From the NCBI GenBank assembly GCA_035763745.1, contig DASUAO010000022.1, positions 1-51,914 on the forward strand: a stretch of DNA of 51,914 nt. The letters run 5' to 3'. The translations under genes were made by a program, and so were the position numbers. The first letter of the stretch is position 1; each line of letters starts with the position of its first letter. Shown one piece after another: positions 1 to 10,454 of the stretch. The notes beneath the pieces were generated by a model that worked only from the letters and a program-made list of their open reading frames with translations, ran no database searches and was not told where the DNA came from. The DNA comes from DASUAO01 sp035763745 (GTDB taxonomy: Bacteria > Actinomycetota > Acidimicrobiia > IMCC26256 > PALSA-555).

Positions 1-701
1 GGGTTAACCTTGCCACGAACGGTAACTCGCAGGCTCATTCTTCAAAAGGCACGCCATCACAAGCGCGAACGCCTGCTCTGACTGCTTGTAAGCCAACGGT
101 TTCAGGTTCTATTTCACTCCCCTCCCGGGGTACTTTTCACCATTCCCTCACGGTACTCGTACGCTATCGGTCGCCAGAGAGTACTTAGCCTTGCGAGGTG
201 GTCCTCGCGGATTCACACGGGCTTTCCCGGATCCCGTGCTACTCGGGAACACTGTCGGAAGGTCACATAGGTTTCGTGTACGGGGCCGTTACCCTCTGCG
301 GCGCGCCTTTCCAGAGCGCTTCCACTACCCGGTGACTTTGTAACTTCCTGGAGGTACTGCCGTTCCTCCTGACAGGTCCCACAACCCCGATGCAGCATCG
401 CCGGCAGGCTGTACCACTACATCGGTTTAGGCTGCTCCCGTTTCGCTCGCCGCTACTCAGGGAGTCGCTGTTGCTTTCCTTTCCACGGGGTACTGAGATG
501 TTTCAGTTCCCCCGGTTCCCTCCCACTGCCCTATTTGATTCAGGCAGGGGTAACTGGGCATGACCCCAGCTGGGTTGCCCCATTCGGAGATCTACGGATC
601 AAAGCTTGGTCGACAGCTCCCCGTAGCTTTTCGCAGCCACCCACGTCCTTCATCGGCATCTGGCGCCAAGGCATCCACCGTTGGCTCTTCATAGCTTGGG
701 A
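1..701 (-). rRNA. rrl: 23S ribosomal RNA, 5' part (runs off the window)
   Basis: The minus strand reads as the 5' domain of 23S rRNA. The conserved block GGTGGATGCCTTGGC maps to about 663-679; by alignment with E. coli numbering this puts the mature 5' end near 701. The gene continues past position 1, so its 3' part and any 5S gene are outside the window. It is the second gene of an rRNA operon read leftward after 16S. No open reading frame here should be believed. The end is estimated to within a few bases. Confidence 0.96.
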
Positions 702-2630
<1,929 letters not shown>

Positions 2631-3073
2631 GATCTCTCTCGCTCCGCCGGCCTGCCCGAGGGCGAACCGAAGGTGCGAGAAGAAATCGGAGAGCCGCCGT
2701 CGGACCCACTGCTGGGTCGTCGGGCGACAGCACGACCGTCATCGATGCGCCTCCCTGCGAGCAGGTCGGTGCGTCGAGCGGACAGCCGTGCGAATTGCGT
2801 TGACAGCGTTGCCGACTCGGTCCGGGCCTCGAGAGGCCCTCGCGTCGACGACAACGCCCGCACTGGCGTTCATGGCGTCACTGTTCCGTTGTCAAGGAGC
2901 TGCGACGAGGCATGCGCCGCCACTCGGGCGGAGCGCCTCGCTGTCGGGGCGGTTCGCCCACACCCACTCCGCCGCTGTCCGGAAGACCCGTGACAGCGAG
3001 TGATGCAGCGATCCGTTGCCCGTCCAGGTGCCCGTGGTCCCGTCGATGAGGACGGCCTTCGGGCGGAAACGGA
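2631..3073 (-). other. rRNA operon leader
   Basis: This is about 440 bases of transcribed leader between the predicted rRNA promoter and 16S. It contains no credible gene. It holds the 5' arm of the 16S processing stem (2875-2903). Together with the promoter and the 3103-3189 gap after tyrS it makes up the gene-free 2631-3189 stretch. No intrinsic terminator with a T-run is visible between tyrS and the rRNA promoter, so some read-through from tyrS is possible. Confidence 0.7.
2875..2903 (-). other. 5' arm of the 16S rRNA processing stem
   Basis: This is the partner of 850-878. The minus strand carries the ACAACGGAACAGTGACGC core, complementary to the transcript of the spacer arm, with 26 of 29 positions pairing and the mismatches clustered at one end. 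It lies about 245 bases upstream of mature 16S. Confidence 0.85.
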
Positions 3074-3102
3074 ATCCTATGGGATCCGGGCACCCCGGTC
3101 AA
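3074..3102 (-). promoter_or_regulatory. rRNA operon promoter (TTGACC-N17-TAGGAT)
   Basis: On the minus strand a -35 box TTGACC (3097-3102) is followed by exactly 17 bases and a -10 box TAGGAT (3074-3079). It matches the primary-sigma consensus at 5 of 6 and 4 of 6 positions. Transcription would start near 3067 and run through the leader into 16S. It is the best promoter-like match in the 3.2 to 2.6 kb gap and is correctly oriented. Confidence 0.75.
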
Positions 3103-3189
3103 GCCGGAGCCCGGACTTCTGCGGATCCGGCCTTCTGAGGTCCTGGCGCATCGCGGTCGAAGGCTCCCTCCGGCGGGCGGCCGAACCCG

Positions 3190-4398
3190 TCACCCCGACC
3201 GTATCCGGACCCACCGGCGCCGCCCCACCTGGAGGGTCGCGCCATCGAGGTCGTCGGGTGCGAACGCGGCCTGGGGATCGGTGACGACCACCCCGTCACG
3301 GCGGACCCCGCCCTGGTCGATGAGGCGCCGGCCCTCCTTGTTGGATGCGGCGAGGCCGGCCTGGCGCAGCACGGTCGCCAGGAAGATCCGGCCCTCGCGC
3401 GCCTCGGTGACGTCGAGGACGTGCTCGGAGATGTCGGAGGGCGCCTCGTGGGCGCGGAACACCTGGTCGAACTCGGCCTCCGCTGCGGCCCCTGCTCCCT
3501 CGCCGTGGTACAGATCGACGACGCTGCGGGCGAGCAGCCGCTTCGCCTCGACCGGCGCGAGCGACCCGGACTCGAGCGCCGTGGTGACCTCTGCCACCCG
3601 GGCCGGCTCCCAGCCCGTCGTCAACGCGAAGTACCGGCCCATGAGCCCGTCGGGGATCGACATGAGCTTGCCGAACTGCTCTGCGGGGGCCTCGGCGACC
3701 CCGACCACGTTGCCGAGGGACTTCGACATCTTCTGGACCCCGTCGAGCCCCTCCAGGAGCGGCATGGTGAGCACCACCTGGGGCTCCTGGCCCTCCTGCT
3801 CCTGGAGGGTTCGCCCTACCAGGTTGTTGAACAGCTGGTCGGTGCCACCCAGCTCCACGTCGGCCTCGACCATCACCGAGTCCCAGCCCTGGAGGAGCGG
3901 GTAGAGCAGCTCGGAGATCGAGATGGGCTTTCCCTCCCGGTAGCGGGTGGCGAAGTCGTTGCGCTCGAGCATCTGGGCGACGGTCGCCCGGGTCGCGAGA
4001 CGGAGGGCGCCGTCGATCCCCATCGTCCCCAGCCACTCGGAGTTGCGACGCACCTCGAGCCGCTCCGGCGAGAGGATCTGGGTGAGCTGGTCGACGTAGG
4101 TGGCGGCGTGCTCGTCGATCTCCTCGACGGAGAGCTGCGGCCGGGTGGCCGAGCGTCCGGTCGGGTCGCCGACCCGGGCCGTGAAGTCCCCGACGATCAG
4201 CACTGCCGTGTGCCCGAGGTCCTGGAACTGGCGCAGCTTGCGGAGCACGACCGCGAAGCCGAGGTGCAGATCCGACGCGGTCGGGTCGATCCCGAGCTTC
4301 ACCCGGAGCGGGATCCCCCGCCGGAGCTTCCCGGCGAGGCCGGCCTCGGTGACGACGTCGACCGTACCGGCGCACAGCTGCCGGAGGTCGTCGTCCAC
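3190..4398 (-). CDS. tyrS: Tyrosyl-tRNA synthetase
   Basis: A class I aminoacyl-tRNA synthetase that charges tRNA-Tyr in the cytoplasm; 402 residues, normal for the family. The HIGH-like signature is at residues 43-48 (DLHLGF) and KMSKS at 223-227; the C-terminus (VLRQAGLAASNKEGRRLIDQGGVR) is an S4 RNA-binding domain. The ADVELGGTDQLFNNL and PLLQGWDSV blocks resemble the TyrZ/type 2 branch. Odd point: the last residue of the HxGH motif is Phe (TTC), not His. The start is a GTG that fits the family N-terminus; upstream in-frame codons code for unrelated sequence. A TAGCGT box 8 bases before the GTG may give a leaderless message. It lies downstream of mpg and upstream of the rRNA operon. Confidence 0.95.
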   Translation of the reverse strand: MDDDLRQLCAGTVDVVTEAGLAGKLRRGIPLRVKLGIDPTASDLHLGFAVVLRKLRQFQDLGHTAVLIVGDFTARVGDPTGRSATRPQLSVEEIDEHAATYVDQLTQILSPERLEVRRNSEWLGTMGIDGALRLATRATVAQMLERNDFATRYREGKPISISELLYPLLQGWDSVMVEADVELGGTDQLFNNLVGRTLQEQEGQEPQVVLTMPLLEGLDGVQKMSKSLGNVVGVAEAPAEQFGKLMSIPDGLMGRYFALTTGWEPARVAEVTTALESGSLAPVEAKRLLARSVVDLYHGEGAGAAAEAEFDQVFRAHEAPSDISEHVLDVTEAREGRIFLATVLRQAGLAASNKEGRRLIDQGGVRRDGVVVTDPQAAFAPDDLDGATLQVGRRRWVRIRSG

Positions 4399-4468
4399 GA
4401 TGCCCGACGCTAGCCGGGGCCACCCGGGACCGAGCGCCTCCTCGTCTGCGCTCCGGTCGGCCGACGAC

Positions 4469-5107
4469 TCAGGACCGGGGACGTGGTCCGGGGCTGACGT
4501 TCGGGTCGCCCGTGACGTACCAACGCCACGGATGCTCGTCGCCGCGGCCCGCGCGCAGCCCGACCCGCGTCGAGACACCCGGCGCCGCGGGTGGCGTCGT
4601 GCCGTCGTCCAGGATCCGCACCGGACCCCGCACGAGGTCGGACCCGTCGTGGTCGCGGCCGATCCCGAACGCCTGGGTCAGCTTCGCCGGCCCCGAGCAG
4701 AGCTCCCGGTCCCGGCGCGCCGCGGCGCGCCGGGCGCGCATCGCGTCGATCCCCATCATCGGGGCCACGGCCCGCAGCAGGACCGCGGACGCGACCCCGG
4801 GCTCCCCCGCGACGACGTTGGCACACCAGTGCATCCCGTAGGTGAAGTAGACGTAGAGGTGACCGGGCGGCCCGAACATCGTGGTCGTGCGGGGCGTGGG
4901 CCCGCGGTACGCATGGCTCCCCGGGTCCTCGCTGCCCGCGTAGGCCTCGACCTCCACGATCCGCGCCCGGATGGGTCCCGCGACCGGGTCGTCGTGGGCC
5001 AGGACCTTGCCGAGGAGCAGCGGTGCGAGGTCGCGGGAGTCGCGGGCATAGAAGGCGCGAGGGAGCGTCCGCGGTCGCGTGCCCCTGGCGTCGTGGCGGC
5101 CACTCAC
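4469..5107 (-). CDS. mpg: 3-methyladenine DNA glycosylase (AAG/MPG family)
   Basis: Base-excision repair enzyme of the alkyladenine DNA glycosylase family, 212 residues, cytosolic. Family blocks are present in order: RAFYARDSRDLAPLLLGKVL at the N-terminus, RIVEVEAYAG with the catalytic Glu, the YVYFTYGMHWCANVV strand, SAVLLRAVAP, CSGPAKLTQAFGI and the terminal PWRWYVTGDPNVS. The GTG start 10 bases after the argH stop was chosen because the sequence upstream belongs to argH in another frame. It is probably cotranscribed at the end of the arginine operon; an argH-mpg-tyrS neighbourhood is familiar from actinobacteria. Confidence 0.9.
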   Translation of the reverse strand: MSGRHDARGTRPRTLPRAFYARDSRDLAPLLLGKVLAHDDPVAGPIRARIVEVEAYAGSEDPGSHAYRGPTPRTTTMFGPPGHLYVYFTYGMHWCANVVAGEPGVASAVLLRAVAPMMGIDAMRARRAAARRDRELCSGPAKLTQAFGIGRDHDGSDLVRGPVRILDDGTTPPAAPGVSTRVGLRAGRGDEHPWRWYVTGDPNVSPGPRPRS

Positions 5108-5117
5108 CGGCGGCGCT

Positions 5118-6569
5118 TCAGGCGTCGAGCCACGCCTGCTGCTCGGCGAGCACGCGCGCCGCCGCCTCGAGCTGGGCGACGAGCGGAGCCGGTCCGGCAC
5201 CGCCGGGCGTCGTCCGGTTGCGCACACCGGCGCCCGGCTCGAGGTCCTCCAGGGCGTCGGGCCCCAGCCGCGGGTCGGTGAGCACGAGCTCTTCCAGGGG
5301 GATCCCCCGCTCCACCGACTGTCGGACCAGGCTCCCGACGGCTGCGTGGGCCTCGCGGAACGGGACCCCGGACCGCACCATGCGCTCGGCGAGGTCCGTC
5401 GCGGCGCTCGCCGGCTGATCGGCGGCACGTCGCATCTGGTCGAGGTCGAAGTCGGCGGTCTCGACGAGCCCCGTCAGGGCACCGAGGCTCAGCACGCAGG
5501 TGTCCACCGCGTCGAACAGTGGCTCCTTGTCCTCCTGGAGGTCGCGGTTGTACGCGAGGGGCAGGCCCTTGAGGGTCGCGAGGAACCCGGTGAGATCGCC
5601 GATGAGGCGCCCGGCCTTGCCCCGGGCGAGCTCGGCGATGTCGGGGTTCTTCTTCTGCGGCAGCATCGAGGAGCCCGTGCTGTGCGAGTCCGCCAGTCGG
5701 AGGAACCCGAACTCGTCGCTCGCGAACAGGACGATCTCCTCACCCAGACGCGAGAGGTGCACCTGCTCGAGCGCGGCGACGAACAGCGCCTCGGCGACGA
5801 AGTCGCGGTCGGAGACGGCGTCGAGGGAGTTCTCGAACCGATGCGCGAACCCGAGGGCGGCCGCGGTCGCGTCGGGGTCGATCGGCAGGCTCGACCCGGC
5901 GAGCGCACCGGCACCGAGCGGCGAGACGTCGGCGCGCGCCAGTGCGTCCCGCCACCGGGCGACGTCCCGTGCGAGTGCCCAGTGGTGGGCGAGCAGGTGG
6001 TGGGCCAGCAGGACGGGTTGGGCCCGCTGCAGGTGGGTGTACCCGGGGAGGTAGGCGTCGGTCGGGCACTCCCCCGCCCGCCGGACCAGGACGGCCTGGA
6101 GGGCGTGGGTCCGGCGCACCACCTCTCGACCCGCGTCGCGGAGCCAGAGGCGCACGTCGGTCGCGATCTGGTCGTTGCGGCTCCGTCCGGTGTGGAGCTT
6201 CGCGCCGGCGTCACCGGCGAGCTCGGTGACCCGCCGCTCGACAGCCGTGTGGATGTCCTCGTCGGTCGGCGCGAACACGAGCTCGCCGGCCTCGAGCTCA
6301 CGTCCCACCGCGTCGAGCGCGTCGACGAGCGACGCGACCTCGTCGGTCGTGAGGATCCCGGCCGTCCCGAGCATGCGGGCGTGAGCCCGCGACCCCTCGA
6401 GGTCGGCGGCGGCGAGGCGCACGTCGAACGGCAGGCTGACCGTGAACGCCCACAGCTCGTCGCTCGGACCAGCGGCGAAGCGCCCGTGCCAGAGCGGCTG
6501 GCCTGCCCCCCGGTCCTCGCGCATCCGGTCCTCAGGCATCCGGTCTTCAGGCATCCGGTCTTCAGGCAT
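5118..6569 (-). CDS. argH: Argininosuccinate lyase
   Basis: Last step of arginine synthesis: splits argininosuccinate into arginine and fumarate. It has 483 residues from the first ATG. Fumarase/aspartase superfamily signatures are TGRSRNDQ (127-134), GYTHLQRAQP (176-185) and GSSMLPQKKNPD (299-310), the last being the mobile catalytic loop. The start is unusual: four in-frame ATGs occur 15 bp apart (6569, 6554, 6539, 6524) within a tandem repeat coding MPEDR MPEDR MPEDR MREDR, so the true start is ambiguous. The first ATG overlaps the argG stop by 8 bases (ATGCCTGA), which favours it by translational coupling, but each later ATG is preceded by GAAG or GAGG. Confidence 0.95.
   Translation of the reverse strand: MPEDRMPEDRMPEDRMREDRGAGQPLWHGRFAAGPSDELWAFTVSLPFDVRLAAADLEGSRAHARMLGTAGILTTDEVASLVDALDAVGRELEAGELVFAPTDEDIHTAVERRVTELAGDAGAKLHTGRSRNDQIATDVRLWLRDAGREVVRRTHALQAVLVRRAGECPTDAYLPGYTHLQRAQPVLLAHHLLAHHWALARDVARWRDALARADVSPLGAGALAGSSLPIDPDATAAALGFAHRFENSLDAVSDRDFVAEALFVAALEQVHLSRLGEEIVLFASDEFGFLRLADSHSTGSSMLPQKKNPDIAELARGKAGRLIGDLTGFLATLKGLPLAYNRDLQEDKEPLFDAVDTCVLSLGALTGLVETADFDLDQMRRAADQPASAATDLAERMVRSGVPFREAHAAVGSLVRQSVERGIPLEELVLTDPRLGPDALEDLEPGAGVRNRTTPGGAGPAPLVAQLEAAARVLAEQQAWLDA
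6510..6569 (-). repeat. 15-bp tandem repeat carrying the argH start codon (4 units)
   Basis: On the minus strand ATGCCTGAAGACCGG occurs twice in a row (6555-6569 and 6540-6554), followed by ATGCCTGAGGACCGG (6525-6539) and ATGCGCGAGGACCGG (6510-6524). Every unit keeps frame and supplies an ATG preceded by a purine-rich GARGACCGG. The two perfect copies lie at the argG end and the divergent ones lie towards the conserved ArgH core. Confidence 0.95.
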
Positions 6570-7791
6570 CAGGAGGTCCCTGTCGACGGGCGACGGTCTC
6601 CAGGCCCAGGCCCCAGAGCCGCACGAATCCGGACGCGTCCTCATGACGGAACGCATCGGCCGCGTCGTACGTCGCGAGCTCGTAGTCGTAGAGACCGACG
6701 GGTGAACGGCGTCCGGACACCGTGCAGCGTCCCGGCTCCAGGCGGAGCCGCACCTCACCCGTCACGGACGCCTGGGATGCGTCGACGAACGCGTCGAGCG
6801 CGCTCCGCAAGGGCGAGAACCAGAGCCCGTCGTAGACCAGCTCGGCGTAGCGCGGCTCGAGCCGCGCCTTCTCCCGCAACAGGTCCCGCTCGAGGGTGAT
6901 CGACTCGAGGTCGGCGTGGGCGAGGATCAGCGCGAGCGCTCCGGGGCACTCGTACACCTCGCGGCTCTTGATCCCCACCCGGCGGTTCTCGACCATGTCG
7001 AGGCGTCCCCACCCGTAGCTGCCCACGAGCTTCCCGACTTCGCCGACGAGCTGGTGCAACGGCATCGCTTCGCCGTCGAGGCTGACCGGCACGCCCGACT
7101 CGAACCCGAGCACGAGCTCCCAGGGGTCGGTCGGCGCCTGCGAAGGGTCGGTCGTGAGCGCGTACGGCTCCGACGGCGGCGCGGCCCACGGGTCCTCGAT
7201 CGCTCCACACTCGATCGCCCGACCCCACAGGTTCTCGTCGATGGAGTACGGGTTGTCCTTGCGGACCTTGATCGGGATGTCGTGCGCAGCGGCATAGTCG
7301 ATCGAGTCCTCGCGCGTGAAGCCCCACACCCGGACCGGCGCGAGCACCTCGAGGTCGGGCGCGAGTGCACGGCTCGAGACCTCGAAGCGGACCTGGTCGT
7401 TGCCCTTGCCGGTACAGCCGTGGGCGACTGCGTCGGCTCCGTGCTCGCGGGCGGCGCGGACCAGGTGCTTCACGATCACCGGGCGCGACAGGGCCGACAC
7501 GAGTGGGTACTTCCCCTCGTAGAGCGCGTTGGCCCGAAGCGCCGGGAGGCAGTAGTCGGTCGCGAACTCCTCCTGGGCGTCGACGACGATCGCCTCGACG
7601 GCGCCGGCCGCGAGGGCGCGCTGGCGGATCGTCTCCCAGTCATCGTCGGCGCTCTGACCCACGTCGACCGCGAGGGCGACGACCTCCGCGCCCCACTCCT
7701 CCTGGATCCACTTCACCGCGACCGACGTGTCGAGCCCGCCCGAGTAGGCGAGGACGACGCGCTGCGCGTCCGGGGTGCTGGCGTGGGTCAT
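6562..7791 (-). CDS. argG: Argininosuccinate synthase
   Basis: ATP-dependent condensation of citrulline and aspartate to argininosuccinate; 409 residues, typical length. The ATP-pyrophosphatase P-loop YSGGLDTS is at residues 16-23, followed by the GCTGKGNDQVRFE block and the YSIDENLWGRAIECG segment that binds citrulline and aspartate. ATG start at 7791. It lies 31 bases downstream of argR and its stop is embedded in the argH start region, so argG and argH are translationally coupled. Confidence 0.97.
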   Translation of the reverse strand: MTHASTPDAQRVVLAYSGGLDTSVAVKWIQEEWGAEVVALAVDVGQSADDDWETIRQRALAAGAVEAIVVDAQEEFATDYCLPALRANALYEGKYPLVSALSRPVIVKHLVRAAREHGADAVAHGCTGKGNDQVRFEVSSRALAPDLEVLAPVRVWGFTREDSIDYAAAHDIPIKVRKDNPYSIDENLWGRAIECGAIEDPWAAPPSEPYALTTDPSQAPTDPWELVLGFESGVPVSLDGEAMPLHQLVGEVGKLVGSYGWGRLDMVENRRVGIKSREVYECPGALALILAHADLESITLERDLLREKARLEPRYAELVYDGLWFSPLRSALDAFVDASQASVTGEVRLRLEPGRCTVSGRRSPVGLYDYELATYDAADAFRHEDASGFVRLWGLGLETVARRQGPPDA

Positions 7792-7822
7792 CGTGCTCCT
7801 GGTCGGTCGGTGGTGGTCACGG

Positions 7823-8293
7823 TCAGAGTCCGGCGAGCTCGGCGAGCTCGGCGGCGACCGCGGCGCCCCCCGCCCGTTCGGAGCACACGAGGATCAGGGT
7901 GTCGTCACCGGCCACCGTCCCGAGCACGTCGGGGATCCCCGAGCGGTCGAGGGCCGAGCCGATCACGTGGGCCGAGCCGGGCGGGGTCCGCAGCACGACG
8001 AGGTTGCCGCTCGAGGCCACCTCGACCACGAACTCCCCCATCACCCGGCGGAGGACGTCGTCGGGCGCTGCGCGCTCGGTCGGCTGCTCGGGGATGGCGT
8101 AGGCCATCGCGCCGCCCGGGATCCGCACCTTCACGGCTCCGAGCTCCTCCAGATCGCGGCTGACGGTCGCCTGGGTGGCCAGCACCCCGGCGGCGGCGAG
8201 GAGCTCGACCAGCTGGGCCTGGCTCGAGACGGCCTGGTCCTCGAGCAGACGTGCGATCCGGTGCTGGCGTTGGGGCTTGCCGAGCGTCGCCAT
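7823..8293 (-). CDS. argR: Arginine repressor
   Basis: Transcriptional regulator that uses arginine as co-repressor and binds ARG boxes as a hexamer; 156 residues, the usual size. The N-terminal winged helix (KPQRQHRIARLLEDQAVSSQ through QATVSRDLEELGAVKV) and the C-terminal arginine-binding oligomerisation domain (GSALDRSGIPDVLGTVAGDD) are both complete. Its ATG shares one base with the argF stop (TGATG). The probable target is the ARG box at the argC promoter (13588-13603), which would make this operon autoregulated. Confidence 0.95.
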   Translation of the reverse strand: MATLGKPQRQHRIARLLEDQAVSSQAQLVELLAAAGVLATQATVSRDLEELGAVKVRIPGGAMAYAIPEQPTERAAPDDVLRRVMGEFVVEVASSGNLVVLRTPPGSAHVIGSALDRSGIPDVLGTVAGDDTLILVCSERAGGAAVAAELAELAGL

Positions 8294-9234
8294 CAGTCGG
8301 CACCTCCCGAGCCCGGGGCGACCAGGTGCGCGAACAACGCCCGGATCGCGTGCATGCGGTTCGCCGCCTGGGCCCACACCGCGGAGCGCGGCCCGTCGAT
8401 GACCTCGGCGGCGACCTCCTCGCCTCGGTGGGCGGGCAGGCAGTGCAGGAACCACGCGTCGGCGCCGGCCGCGTCCATCAGAGCGTCGTCGACGCGGTAG
8501 CCGGCGAACGCCGCTCGACGCGCGTCGGACTCGTCCTCCTGGCCCATCGAGGTCCACACGTCGGTGTAGACGGCGTCGGCGCCCCGGACGGCGTCGTACG
8601 GATCCGCGACCTGCTCCACCGCCCCGCCCAGGTTGCGGGCCCGATCGAGGACCTGGTCGTCGAGCTCGTACCCCGGCGGGGACGCGACCACGAGCTCCAC
8701 GCCGGAGAGCGACGCGCCGAACGCGAGCGACGCGGCGACGTTGTTGCCGTCGCCCACGTAGGCGAGTCGCCGACCGTCGAGGCCGCCACAGAGCTCACGC
8801 AGCGTGAGGAGATCGGCCAGGGCCTGGCACGGATGCGCCCGGTCCGACAGGAGGTTGACGACCGGGACGTCGACACAGGCGCGCCAGGTGTCGAGCGTGG
8901 CGTGGTCGAAGACCCGGGCCGCGATCACCGCCACGTAGCCCGCGAACGTCCGGGCCACGTCCTCGACGGACTCCCGGACGCCCAGTCCGACCTCCTCGGC
9001 CCGCACGTACACCGGGTGCCCCCCGAGGGTGTGCACGGCCATCTCGGTGCTCACCCGGGTCCGCGCGCTGGGCTTCTCGAAGAACAGCGCGACGCCTTGT
9101 CCGGTCAGGCACCGCCGTGCAGCGGCGCCGTCTCGCTTCCAGGCCTCGGCGTCGTCGAGGATCGACGCGAGCTGCGCCGGGTCGAGATCGTCGACCTCGA
9201 GGAACGAGCAAGGACCCTCGCGCAGATCGGTCAT
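8293..9234 (-). CDS. argF: Ornithine carbamoyltransferase
   Basis: Makes citrulline from ornithine and carbamoyl phosphate; 313 residues. The carbamoyl-phosphate loop FFEKPSARTR is at 51-60 (Ala where STRTR-type enzymes have Thr, a known variant of anabolic enzymes), HPCQALADL follows, and HCLPAHRGEE near the C-terminus supplies the catalytic Cys. Four-base overlaps or near overlaps tie it to argD upstream (ATGA) and argR downstream (TGATG). Its carbamoyl phosphate would come from CarAB encoded about 30 kb away in this window. Confidence 0.97.
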   Translation of the reverse strand: MTDLREGPCSFLEVDDLDPAQLASILDDAEAWKRDGAAARRCLTGQGVALFFEKPSARTRVSTEMAVHTLGGHPVYVRAEEVGLGVRESVEDVARTFAGYVAVIAARVFDHATLDTWRACVDVPVVNLLSDRAHPCQALADLLTLRELCGGLDGRRLAYVGDGNNVAASLAFGASLSGVELVVASPPGYELDDQVLDRARNLGGAVEQVADPYDAVRGADAVYTDVWTSMGQEDESDARRAAFAGYRVDDALMDAAGADAWFLHCLPAHRGEEVAAEVIDGPRSAVWAQAANRMHAIRALFAHLVAPGSGGAD

Positions 9235-10454
9235 GTCCGAGCCTCCTCGGGGACGTGGTCGCGGAGCACGGCGTCGAGGAGGCCGAGCGCGTCGTCGATC
9301 TCGGTGTCGGTCACCAGCAGCGACGGGGCCAACCGCAGCGCGGACGGGGTCACGGCGTTCAGGACGAGTCCGGCGTCGAGGCAGCTCTGGGCCACCGCGC
9401 CGGCCGCGATCCCCGGCGCGAGCTCCGCGGCGAGCAGCAACCCGTGCCCTCGGACCGCGACGACGCCCGGGAGCGCCGCCAGCCCCGATCCCAGCCGCGC
9501 ACCGGCAGAGGCGGCACGGGCCGGGATGTCGGCGGCTTCCATCACGTCGAGCACCGCGAGCGCGGCGCGCGCGGCGAGGGGCTGCCCACCGAAGGTGGAG
9601 GCGTGGTCGCCGGCCCGGAACGCCGTCGCGACGTCGGCCCGAGCCCAGCAGGCCCCGATCGGGACGCCGTTCCCGAGCGCCTTCGCCATCGTCACGATGT
9701 CGGGTGCGATCCCCGCGTGCTGGAAGCCGAACCAGCGGCCGGTCCGCCCGAGACCGGTCTGCACCTCGTCGATGATCAGGAGCGCCTCGCGCTCGTCGCA
9801 GAGGGCACGCACCGCCTCGAGGTACCCGGGCGAGGCCGGCTGGACGCCACCCTCGCCCTGCACCGCCTCGAGCATCACGGCACACGTTCGCTCGTCGAGC
9901 GCCGCGGCGAGTGCGTCGATGTCGTCGTAGAGGACGTAGCGGAAGCCGGGAGGCAGCGGCTGGAACGCCTCGTGCTTCTGGGGCTGGCCCGTTGCGGCGA
10001 GCGACGCGAGCGTACGCCCGTGGAACGACCCGTACGCGCTGACGATCTCGTGGCGGGCGGGGCCGCCCCGGGTCTGGCCGTGGCGCCGCGCGAGCTTGAT
10101 CGCGCACTCGTTCGCCTCGGCGCCCGAGTTGGCGAAGAACGTCTGCCCGCCGCCCCCGAGGAGGGCATCGAGCCGGGCGGCGAGCCGAGGCTGGATCGCG
10201 TTGTAGTACAGGTTCGAGACGTGCAGCAGCGTCGTCGCCTGATCGGCGATCGCCGTCGCGACCGCCGGGTGGGCGTGGCCGATCGAGGTCACCGCGAGTC
10301 CGGAGAGGAAGTCCAGGTATCGACGGCCCGCGGAGTCCCACAGGATCGTGCCCTCGCCGCGGACGAAAGCGACGGGGATCCGACCGTACGTCTGCATGAC
10401 GTGCGCGGCGTCGAGCACCACGAGGTCGTCGAGGTTCGTCGTCTCGTCGGTCAT
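9231..10454 (-). CDS. argD: Acetylornithine aminotransferase
   Basis: PLP-dependent class III aminotransferase converting N-acetylglutamate semialdehyde to N-acetylornithine; 407 residues. FFANSGAEANECAIK (106-120) binds the PLP phosphate, LIIDEVQTGLGRTG carries the Asp that contacts the PLP pyridine, and Lys258 in MAKALGNG is the Schiff-base lysine. ATG start overlaps the argB stop by 4 bases (ATGA). Related enzymes can also act on succinyldiaminopimelate; the operon context supports the arginine role. Confidence 0.96.
   Translation of the reverse strand: MTDETTNLDDLVVLDAAHVMQTYGRIPVAFVRGEGTILWDSAGRRYLDFLSGLAVTSIGHAHPAVATAIADQATTLLHVSNLYYNAIQPRLAARLDALLGGGGQTFFANSGAEANECAIKLARRHGQTRGGPARHEIVSAYGSFHGRTLASLAATGQPQKHEAFQPLPPGFRYVLYDDIDALAAALDERTCAVMLEAVQGEGGVQPASPGYLEAVRALCDEREALLIIDEVQTGLGRTGRWFGFQHAGIAPDIVTMAKALGNGVPIGACWARADVATAFRAGDHASTFGGQPLAARAALAVLDVMEAADIPARAASAGARLGSGLAALPGVVAVRGHGLLLAAELAPGIAAGAVAQSCLDAGLVLNAVTPSALRLAPSLLVTDTEIDDALGLLDAVLRDHVPEEART

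Noticed and set aside
4399..4468. T-box leader ahead of tyrS
   Set aside because: The 70-base gap lacks the T-box sequence and specifier stem; pheS likewise starts inside the preceding gene.
6510..6569. CRISPR-like array
   Set aside because: The units are contiguous 15-mers without spacers and lie within a coding frame; no CRISPR repeat-spacer pattern exists anywhere in the window.
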